Shown here: positions 57,497-64,000 of the stretch, piece after piece
How positions within the stretch are numbered: the first letter of the stretch is position 1
How the letters are laid out: every line of letters starts with the position of its first letter
NCBI GenBank assembly: GCA_964540795.1
Contig: CAZINX010000006.1
Coordinates: 1 to 64,000 of the forward strand
Direction of reading: 5' to 3'
DNA: 64,000 nt
From: Dichotomicrobium sp964540795
GTDB taxonomy: Bacteria; Pseudomonadota; Alphaproteobacteria; Rhizobiales; Rhodomicrobiaceae
Translations under genes and position numbers: made by a program
The notes under the pieces: generated by a model
What the model was told of the DNA's origin: nothing
Databases searched by the model: none
What the model saw: only the letters and a program-made list of their open reading frames with translations

Positions 57497-58600
57497 CTAG
57501 CGGAAATGCTTCGACAGCTTCAGGCGCTGCGCCTGGTAGTGCGAGCCGATGCCCTCGCCGTAGAGGCGCGTCGGCACCCCGGTCAGATGCTCGTAGACTG
57601 CGCGGCCAACGATCTGCCCGTCCTCCAGCATGAACGGCACCTTGTGGCTGCGCACCTCCAGCACCACGCGGCTGCCCGCCCCGCCCGCCGCGTCATGACC
57701 GAAGCCGGGATCGAAGAAGCCGGCGTAATGCACGCGGAACTCGCCCACGAGCGGGTTGAACGGGATCATCTCGGCGGCGTGGGTCGGCGGGACGTGTACC
57801 GCCTCTTTCGAAGCGAGGATGTAGAACTGATCCGGGTCCAGCACCAACTCCGGCTCCCGGCCGGCGCGCAGCGGCTCCCAATAGTCCTCGACCGCGCAGG
57901 CCCCTACCGCGTCGATATCGACGACGCCGGTGTAGCGTTTCGCGCGATAGCCGATCACCGCGCCCGGTTCCTCGCCCGCCAGATCGACGGACAGCGCCAG
58001 CCCCCGGTCGATATCCGCTTGCGTGGAGACGAGCCGCTCCTGATCGTGCAGCGCCGCCAGCGCGGTATCGCTCGTCTCGATCGCGCCGCGCCGAAAGCGC
58101 ATCTGCGCCAGCCGCGAGCCGGTGCGCACCAGAACGGGGAAGGTCTGCGGACAGATTTCCACGTAGAGCGGACCGCAATAGCCGGCGGCGATCTGGTCGA
58201 AGGTGCGGCCATGATCGGAGATGATGCGCGTGAACACGTCGATCCGGCCAGTGGAGCTTTTCGGGTTCGCGGCCGCGCTGACATCTGCGGGCAGCGCCAG
58301 CGCCTCCTGCAGCGGCACGACATAGACGCAGCCGGTCTCCAGGACTGCGCCATCTGTCAGGTCGATCCGGTGCAGCCCGAAGCGCGACAGCCCGTCCGCA
58401 ACCGTCAGCCGCTCGCCGGGCAGGAAGCTGGCGCGCACCCGCCAGGCATGGCGGCCCAGCCGCAGATCGAGGCTCGCCGGCTGGATCTGTTCCTCGATGA
58501 TCGGCGCTTCGGCGTGGAGATGCCCCGCGGCGATTAGCCGGTCGATCTCCTGACACGGCAACAGCCCCGAAACCGCTTCGGCCCCGTGTTCTTCATTCAT
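57497..58600 (-). CDS. dcd: 2'-deoxycytidine 5'-triphosphate deaminase (long, two-domain form)
   Basis: 367 residues, about twice the E. coli enzyme. ATG at 58600 is preferred over a TTG at 58606 because GGGAG lies at the right distance. Seen: IEEQIQPASLDLRLGRHAWR, SAAANPKSSTGRIDVFTRIISDHG (the catalytic/phosphate-binding PKSSTGR motif), GPLYVEICPQTFPVLVRTGSRLAQMRF, then a second dUTPase-like fold with EMIPFNPLVGEFRVHYAGFFDPGFG. Known: the long form is the standard dCTP deaminase of alphaproteobacteria, making dUTP for thymidylate synthesis. Confidence 0.92.
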   Translation of the reverse strand: MNEEHGAEAVSGLLPCQEIDRLIAAGHLHAEAPIIEEQIQPASLDLRLGRHAWRVRASFLPGERLTVADGLSRFGLHRIDLTDGAVLETGCVYVVPLQEALALPADVSAAANPKSSTGRIDVFTRIISDHGRTFDQIAAGYCGPLYVEICPQTFPVLVRTGSRLAQMRFRRGAIETSDTALAALHDQERLVSTQADIDRGLALSVDLAGEEPGAVIGYRAKRYTGVVDIDAVGACAVEDYWEPLRAGREPELVLDPDQFYILASKEAVHVPPTHAAEMIPFNPLVGEFRVHYAGFFDPGFGHDAAGGAGSRVVLEVRSHKVPFMLEDGQIVGRAVYEHLTGVPTRLYGEGIGSHYQAQRLKLSKHFR

Positions 58601-58720
58601 TTCCAACTCCCTTGCGCTTTCGTGTAGCGGAGAACGACCTTGACGCCAAGGCGGGGCGGTTGCTTAATCCGCCGCGTTGCACGCCGGGACGGTGGTTTCC
58701 GGCGCTTCAGGAGTTTGCCC

Positions 58721-59929
58721 ATGACCCAATCCGGTGACGACACGCCGCCTGGCGGCTGGCGCCCTGCGACCGCACTGGTGCATGGCGGCACGCTGCGCAG
58801 CGCGTTCGGCGAGACCTCGGAGGCGATCTTCCTCAACTCCGGCTATGTCTATGACAGCGCCGAGCAGGCCGAGGCGCGCTTCAGCGGCGACGAACCGGGC
58901 TACGTCTATTCGCGCTACGCCAACCCGACCATCACCATGTTCGAGCAGCGCATGGCGATGCTGGAGGGCGCGGAGGCCGCGCGGGCGACCGCCTCGGGCA
59001 TGGCGGCTGTCACCTCGGCAATGCTGTGCTGGCTGAACGCGGGCGATCATGTCGTCTCCGCGCGGGCGCTGTTCGGCTCGTGCCGGTATGTGGTCGAAGA
59101 GTTGCTGCCGCGCTTCGGCATCGAGAGCACGCTTATCGACGGGCGCGATCTGAGCCAGTGGCGCGATGCGATCCGCCCGAATACGCGCGCGTTGTTTCTG
59201 GAAAGCCCGGCGAACCCGACGCTCGATCTGGTGGACATCGCCGGGGTCGCCGAGATTGCGCGGGCGGCCGGCGCGCGGCTGATCGTGGACAACGTGTTCG
59301 CCACGCCGATGCTGCAAAGGCCGATGACGCTGGGCGCGGACATCGTCATCTATTCCACAACCAAGCATGTCGACGGGCACGGCCGCTGCCTGGGCGGCGT
59401 GGTGCTGAGCGATCAGGAGTTTGTCGACGAGCATCTCGGCAACTTCCTGCGCCAGACCGGGCCGTGCATGAGCCCGTTCAACGCCTGGGTGATGCTGAAG
59501 GGGCTGGAGAGCCTGCCGCTGCGCGTCGCGCAGCAGAGCGAGAGCGCCGCGCGGCTCGCCGATCACCTGGCCGAAGCCCCGGGCATCCTCGGCGTGTCCT
59601 ATCCGGGCCGCGCCGACCATCCGCAGCATGACATCGCATGCCGGCAGATGGAGAATGGCGGGCCGATGGTGGCGTTCCGCATCGCGGGCGGCAAGGCGGC
59701 GGCGTTTCGCTTCATGAATGCGCTGCGGATCATCAAGATTTCCAACAATCTCGGCGATGCCAAGAGCCTGATCGCGCATCCGGCGACCACCACGCACCAG
59801 CGGCTGAGCGAGGACGCGCGCGCCGAACTCGGAATCGGCGGCGACCTCATGCGCCTGTCCGTCGGGTTGGAGGATGCGCGCGACCTGATGGCCGATATCG
59901 ATCAGGGCTTGCGGGCGGCCCAGGGGTGA
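58721..59929 (+). CDS. metZ: O-succinylhomoserine sulfhydrylase
   Basis: 402 residues from the ATG at 58721, preceded by CAGGAG. Seen: the Cys/Met-metabolism PLP fold with YSRYANPTITMFEQRMAMLEGAE, ATASGMAAV, ESPANPTLDLVDI, and the PLP lysine K215 in STTKHVDGHGRCLGG; SLGDAKSL equivalent NLGDAKSLIAHP near the C-terminus. Known: MetZ makes homocysteine directly from O-succinylhomoserine and sulfide. No metX/metA is nearby. The 120-bp upstream region contains small GC-rich hairpins but I do not recognise a SAM riboswitch. Confidence 0.92.
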   Translation: MTQSGDDTPPGGWRPATALVHGGTLRSAFGETSEAIFLNSGYVYDSAEQAEARFSGDEPGYVYSRYANPTITMFEQRMAMLEGAEAARATASGMAAVTSAMLCWLNAGDHVVSARALFGSCRYVVEELLPRFGIESTLIDGRDLSQWRDAIRPNTRALFLESPANPTLDLVDIAGVAEIARAAGARLIVDNVFATPMLQRPMTLGADIVIYSTTKHVDGHGRCLGGVVLSDQEFVDEHLGNFLRQTGPCMSPFNAWVMLKGLESLPLRVAQQSESAARLADHLAEAPGILGVSYPGRADHPQHDIACRQMENGGPMVAFRIAGGKAAAFRFMNALRIIKISNNLGDAKSLIAHPATTTHQRLSEDARAELGIGGDLMRLSVGLEDARDLMADIDQGLRAAQG

Positions 59930-59963
59930 TCGCGGGCGCGGCGAGGGAGCACGCGGGAATGCG

Positions 59964-61412
59964 ATGATAGACCTCCGGCCGGTGCTGCTCGCCGTCGGCA
60001 TCCTGCTCTCGACGCTCGGGGCCGCGATGCTCCTGCCCGCGTTGTTCGACGCCGCCGCCGGCAACCCGGACTGGCGGGTGTTCGCCGCTTCGGCCGGCGT
60101 CACGCTGTTTGTGGGCGTGGGGTTGACCGTCTCGAACTGGGGGCGCAGCCGCGAACTCACCATCAAGCAGGCCTTCCTGCTCACGACTGTCTCATGGGCC
60201 GCGCTGACAGCTTTCGCCGCAATCCCGTTCGCCTGGTCGAGCCTCGAGCTCAGCTACACCGACTCCTTCTTCGAGGCGATGTCGGGCATCACCACCACCG
60301 GCTCGACCATCATCACCGACCTGCGAGAGGCCCCGCCGGGCCTCCTGCTGTGGCGCGGTCTGCTGCAGTGGCTGGGCGGGCTGGGGATCATCGTCATGGC
60401 GCTGTCGGTGCTGCCGATGCTCAAGGTCGGCGGGATGCAGCTTTTCCGCGTCGAGGGTTTCGACACCGCCGGCAAGATCCTGCCTCGCGCCACGCAGATC
60501 GCCGGCGAACTGGCGCTGCTCTACATCGCGCTGACGGCCGCCTGCGCGGTGTTTTACCAGGCCGCGGGCATGAGCGCCTTCGACGCGCTCGTGCATTCGA
60601 TGACGACCATCGCCACCGGCGGCTATTCCAACCACAACGCCTCGATCGGACATTTCGACAGCCTGCCTATCGAACTGACGGCGATCGTCTTCATGATCCT
60701 GGGCAGCCTCCCTTTCGCGCTCTATCTGCGCGCGCTGCATGGCGACTTCCGGGCGATGCTGCGGGACAGCCAGGTTCGCTGGTTTCTGGCCACGCTCGCG
60801 GCTTTCAGCGTCATCGGCGTCTATGCCCACGCGCCGGACGCGACCGTTACCGAGAGCGGCAAATACGTCGACTCGGTCTTCAATGTCGTGTCGATCATGA
60901 CCGGCACCGGCTACGCCACCAGCGCCTACGACCTCTGGAGCCCGATGGCGGTCTCGCTGTTCTTCATCCTGATGTTCATCGGCGGGTGTTCCGGCTCCAC
61001 CTCCTGCGGAATCAAGATTTTCAGGTTCCAGGTGCTGTTTCAGGGGCTGCGCCGGAAGGTGCGGCTGATGTTCCACCCGCATGGCGTGTTTCTTGAGACC
61101 TACAACGGCCGGCCGCTGTCGCAGGACGTGATAAGCGCGGTGACCACCTTTTTCTTCTTCTATATCGGCGCGTTCGCGGTGACGGCGATTTTGCTTGAGT
61201 TGATCGGGCTTGACACGATCACCGCGATTTCCGGCGCGGCGACGGCGTTGTGCAATGTCGGGCCAGGGTTGGGGGACATCATCGGTCCCGCGGGCAATTT
61301 CGCCAGCCTGCCCGACAGCGCGAAGTGGGTGTTGTCGGCGGCAATGCTGATCGGGCGGCTGGAACTGTTCGCGGTGCTGGTGCTGATCCTGCCGGCGTTC
61401 TGGCTCTCTTAA
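59964..61412 (+). CDS. trkH: TrkH-family potassium uptake protein
   Basis: 482 residues. Seen: about ten membrane segments in a four-fold MPM repeat, with selectivity-filter loops such as AMSGITTTGSTII, SMTTIATGGYSNHNASI, IMTGTGYATSAYDLW and ALCNVGPGLGDIIG, each carrying the conserved Gly. IFMFIGGCSGSTSCGIKIFRF-type sequence (about residues 335-355) is the intramembrane loop. Known: TrkH works with the cytosolic TrkA gating ring, which is not in this window. Overlaps the 3' end of the RND gene by 4 bp, convergent. Confidence 0.93.
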   Translation: MIDLRPVLLAVGILLSTLGAAMLLPALFDAAAGNPDWRVFAASAGVTLFVGVGLTVSNWGRSRELTIKQAFLLTTVSWAALTAFAAIPFAWSSLELSYTDSFFEAMSGITTTGSTIITDLREAPPGLLLWRGLLQWLGGLGIIVMALSVLPMLKVGGMQLFRVEGFDTAGKILPRATQIAGELALLYIALTAACAVFYQAAGMSAFDALVHSMTTIATGGYSNHNASIGHFDSLPIELTAIVFMILGSLPFALYLRALHGDFRAMLRDSQVRWFLATLAAFSVIGVYAHAPDATVTESGKYVDSVFNVVSIMTGTGYATSAYDLWSPMAVSLFFILMFIGGCSGSTSCGIKIFRFQVLFQGLRRKVRLMFHPHGVFLETYNGRPLSQDVISAVTTFFFFYIGAFAVTAILLELIGLDTITAISGAATALCNVGPGLGDIIGPAGNFASLPDSAKWVLSAAMLIGRLELFAVLVLILPAFWLS

Positions 61413-64000
61413 GCCTGCGGGGCCTCACGGCGCGGCTCGCGGACATAAAGCCGCTTCACCATTCCCGCGAGCCGGCCGATGTCGCGCCCCACGCCCAGCA
61501 GCGAGGGCACGAGGATGAGCACCAGGAAGGTTGCGGCCGCCAGCCCGAACACGAGCGTGATTGCCATCGGGATCAGGAATTGCGCCTGCCGGCTGGTCTC
61601 GAACAGAAGCGGCGTCAGCCCGCCGATCGTCGTCAGCGATGTCAGCAACACGGCGCGGAAGCGGTCATACGATGCGCCGATTGACGCCTCGCGCAAGCCT
61701 TCGCCCGACTTCAGACGCTCATTGGCTTGCGCCACGAGGATGATCGAGTCGTTCACCAGAATGCCGGACAGGCCGAGCAGGCCAATCAAGCTGATGATCG
61801 TCAGCGGCATGTCCATGATGAAGTGGCCCGCTATCGCGCCGACCAACCCGAACGGAATGATGCCCAGCACCGCAAGCGGCGTGAAATAGCTGCCGAACAC
61901 CCAGGCGAGGATCACGAAAATGAGGATGAGCGCGACGATGGCGCCAGTCTGCAGGTCAGCGAAGGATTCCTCCCGGTCTTCCTGGCGTCCGCCGAAGTCG
62001 TGTTCGATGCCGTATTCTTCCACAAGGCGCGGCAGCACATCCGCGCGAAGCTGCTGCACCACGTTCGCGACGCTGTTCACCTCGGCGTCGATGTCGCCCG
62101 TGACGGAGACGGTGCGTTCGCCGTCGATCCTCTGGATGATGGAGAAGCCTGCCTGTTCGCGCACCTGCGCCACCTCGGGGAAGCGCACGAAACTGCCGTC
62201 CGGCGCGCGCAGATAGAAGTTCTCCAACGCCTGCGCGCCTTCGGACTGCTGCTCGCGGAGCACGCGCACCGTGATCTCCTCGTCGCCACGCGGGAAGCGG
62301 GTGGCGATGGCGCCGTCAAAGGCGTTGCGCAGTTGCGTGCCGACGCTCTCCGCCGTGAAGCCCAGCGCCAGGCCGCGCGGCGTGACCTCGACGATCAGCT
62401 CGCGCTTGCCATAGGGCATGTCGTCGGCAATCGCCGTGACGCCCGGATAGCCGCGCAGCGCCGTCTTGACGTCTTCGGCGGCGGCTTTCAGGTCCTCGAT
62501 CGGGGCGTTTTTCAGCTTCACATCGACATCGCGGCCCGGCGGACCGACCTGTTCGGTGCGCACGGTGGCCTGTTCGATTCCGGGGACCGTCGGCAGCCGC
62601 TCGCGCCACGCCTGCATCACCGTTTCCGTGCGGATGACGCGATCCTCGCTTGGCGCCAGTTGCACGGCCACTTCCGATATGGTGTCGGACTGCGTGCGAC
62701 CGGCGCTGCCGAGCGTGGTAAAGGCCGTCACCACCAGCCCGCCTTCGCCGTCGGTCAGGGCGGCTTCGGCGTCGTAGAGCGCGTCTTCGATGCGGCTTAG
62801 CGCGGCAATGCGGTCAGCCTCCGGTGTGCCGGCGGCGAACTCGACCTCCGCGGAGATGTTCTCGGACTCAGGCGAGGGGAAGAACTGGAAGTCCACGCGC
62901 CCGCCTGCGAGCAGGCCGATGGCGAGGATCATCGCCCCGAACGTGAAGGCGAGCGTGGTGTAGCGCCAGTCATAGCTGAACTTGACGAAGCTGAGGAAAG
63001 GCCCGTCCCGGAACCACTCGAAGCCGCGGTCGAAGGCGCGGCGGAACGCGCTTGGCGGGCGGTTCAGGCTGCCGAAGCTGTGGCTGAGGTGGCCGGGCAA
63101 AATCAGGAAGCTCTCGACAAGGCTGGCGATCAGCACGGCGATCACGACGAGCGGGATCGCTACCATCACATCGCCGATCCGTCCGCCGATGAGCAGGATC
63201 GGCAGAAACGCCGCCATCGTCGTCATGCTCGCGGCTGTCACCGGCGTGAACATGCGTTTCGCGCCGTTCTCCGCGGCCTCCATCCGTCCCTCGCCGAGCG
63301 CCTGGCGCGTGGCGGTTTCCTCGCCCACGACGATCGCGTCGTCCACGATGATTCCAAGCATCATGATAAGCGCGAACATCGAGATCATGTTGATCGTCTG
63401 GCCCGACAGGAACATCACCACAAGCGTCGCGAGGAAAGCGATAGGGATGCCCGCCGCGACCCAGAAGGCGATGCGCATGTTCAGGAACAGGAACAGCACG
63501 ATCAGGACGAGAACCAGCCCCTGAAGGCCGTTCTTGATGAGAATGCCAAGGCGCTGGGTCACGTATTCGCCGCGGATGTCGTAGACCTCGACGTTGAGGC
63601 TGTCGGGCAGGGTCGGCAGCACGCGGTCCAGATAGGCGTTCATCTCGTCCATGGTCTGGAGCGTGTCGGCGCTGACCGCGCGCTGGACCTGCAGGAGGAT
63701 AGCGCGGCCGCCTTCGTGCAATCCGATGACGGCATCGTCGTCGAAGCGCGGCTCGACTTCGGCGATATCGCTGAGCTGGATCTTGTTGCCCGCCGCGTCG
63801 GACTTGATCTCGATCTCTGCCAGTTCCTCCGGCGTGCGGCGTTCCGCAAGCGTGCGTAGCTGTAGCTCGGCAGCTCCCTCCACAGTGCCGGAGGGCAGGT
63901 CGCGCGTTTCCTCGCGGATGCGCGTTGCAACCTGATCCACGCTCAGGTCCAGCCGGCGCAGCTCCGCCTCGGGGATCGTCGCCCAGATTTCCTCGTCGCG
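61409..64000 (-). CDS. RND-family efflux pump inner-membrane protein (5' part beyond window)
   Basis: 864 codons in the window, reading leftward; the frame is open to position 64000 with RDEEIWATIPEAELRRLDLS, so the start lies outside. Seen: the hydrophobic blocks TM2-TM12, MMLGIIVDDAIVVGEETATRQALGEG (the TM4 Asp pair of the proton relay, here VDD), FLPILLIGGRIGDVM, two large periplasmic loops, and LGLSGILVNDSIILVAQANERL in the second repeat. Known: AcrB-type pumps export drugs or other solutes using proton flow. The SGILVNDSI end favours the MexF/MdtB-like HAE group over metal exporters. Adaptor gene not in the window. Confidence 0.92.
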   Translation of the reverse strand, partial: RDEEIWATIPEAELRRLDLSVDQVATRIREETRDLPSGTVEGAAELQLRTLAERRTPEELAEIEIKSDAAGNKIQLSDIAEVEPRFDDDAVIGLHEGGRAILLQVQRAVSADTLQTMDEMNAYLDRVLPTLPDSLNVEVYDIRGEYVTQRLGILIKNGLQGLVLVLIVLFLFLNMRIAFWVAAGIPIAFLATLVVMFLSGQTINMISMFALIMMLGIIVDDAIVVGEETATRQALGEGRMEAAENGAKRMFTPVTAASMTTMAAFLPILLIGGRIGDVMVAIPLVVIAVLIASLVESFLILPGHLSHSFGSLNRPPSAFRRAFDRGFEWFRDGPFLSFVKFSYDWRYTTLAFTFGAMILAIGLLAGGRVDFQFFPSPESENISAEVEFAAGTPEADRIAALSRIEDALYDAEAALTDGEGGLVVTAFTTLGSAGRTQSDTISEVAVQLAPSEDRVIRTETVMQAWRERLPTVPGIEQATVRTEQVGPPGRDVDVKLKNAPIEDLKAAAEDVKTALRGYPGVTAIADDMPYGKRELIVEVTPRGLALGFTAESVGTQLRNAFDGAIATRFPRGDEEITVRVLREQQSEGAQALENFYLRAPDGSFVRFPEVAQVREQAGFSIIQRIDGERTVSVTGDIDAEVNSVANVVQQLRADVLPRLVEEYGIEHDFGGRQEDREESFADLQTGAIVALILIFVILAWVFGSYFTPLAVLGIIPFGLVGAIAGHFIMDMPLTIISLIGLLGLSGILVNDSIILVAQANERLKSGEGLREASIGASYDRFRAVLLTSLTTIGGLTPLLFETSRQAQFLIPMAITLVFGLAAATFLVLILVPSLLGVGRDIGRLAGMVKRLYVREPRREAPQA

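Noticed and set aside
58601..58720. SAM-responsive riboswitch upstream of metZ
   Set aside because: Small GC-rich hairpins (CCTTG/CAAGG and others) are present, but I could not match the conserved core or pseudoknot of SAM-II or related classes.
1..64000. CRISPR array or complete insertion sequence
   Set aside because: No regularly spaced repeats and no transposase with terminal repeats were seen. The only recombinase is the integrase at 4186-5352.

Overview
The window is high-GC, gene-dense bacterial chromosome, most likely from an alphaproteobacterium. The evidence for this is a ribosomal protein L21 carrying a C-terminal helix-hairpin-helix extension, a long two-domain dCTP deaminase, an MJ0042/DUF3426 zinc-ribbon protein divergent from ftsEX, metZ-type methionine synthesis, and one perfect TTAA-N7-TTAA (CtrA-type) site. 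I cannot assign a genus. Many neighbouring genes overlap by 1-17 bp, often as ATGA, so the operons are tightly coupled.

Positions 1-5520 look like the right-hand part of a small integrative element. It holds a Prim-Pol-like primase, an AlpA/excisionase-type HTH protein, two unrecognised overlapping genes (candidate cargo), a P4-type tyrosine integrase, and a tRNA-Ser 3'-end-like attachment sequence. The left end lies outside the window.

Positions 5693-28718 form a large Wzx/Wzy-type exopolysaccharide locus. One leftward operon (14270 to 5693) encodes flippase, polymerase, acyltransferase, glycosyltransferase, a secreted GH123-like hydrolase and a Wzz-like co-polymerase. A second leftward operon (24878 to 16803) encodes a GT4, a GT2 fused to a phosphoglycosyl transferase (the probable initiating enzyme), an HPt protein, a STAS protein, a lipoprotein, a Wza-like exporter with six SLBB repeats, a BY-kinase-like ATPase that has lost its P-loop lysine and contains no tyrosine, and another GT4. 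A rightward pair between them encodes a GT2 and a SypE-like regulator (RsbW-type ATPase, receiver, PP2C phosphatase). The HPt, the receiver/phosphatase/kinase and the STAS protein together look like a complete phosphorelay-to-partner-switch control unit embedded in the locus. galE, glmM and a further GT4 complete it.

Positions 28938-34667 carry a YbhFGSR-like ABC exporter with an adaptor and a divergent TetR regulator; a perfect inverted-repeat operator sits in the regulator's promoter spacer. A tRNA-Ser(UGA) gene follows. Next comes an unrecognised pair (35411-39935): a winged-helix-like protein and an 1112-residue protein with two separate P-loop NTPase modules, the second HerA-like. I consider this the best candidate in the window for an undescribed system.

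Positions 39941-64000 are mostly housekeeping: DUF4336, MJ0042/DUF3426, ftsE-ftsX, YdcF, PlsC, an ABM monooxygenase, GNAT-nitrilase, DUF1499, AsmA, rpmA, rplU, a hypothetical gene, TerB-like, SDR, class I amidotransferase, a small cysteine-rich secreted protein, a radical SAM protein, dCTP deaminase, metZ, TrkH, and the 3' part of an RND efflux pump that runs off the right edge. All function calls are by reading the sequence; no database search was possible.
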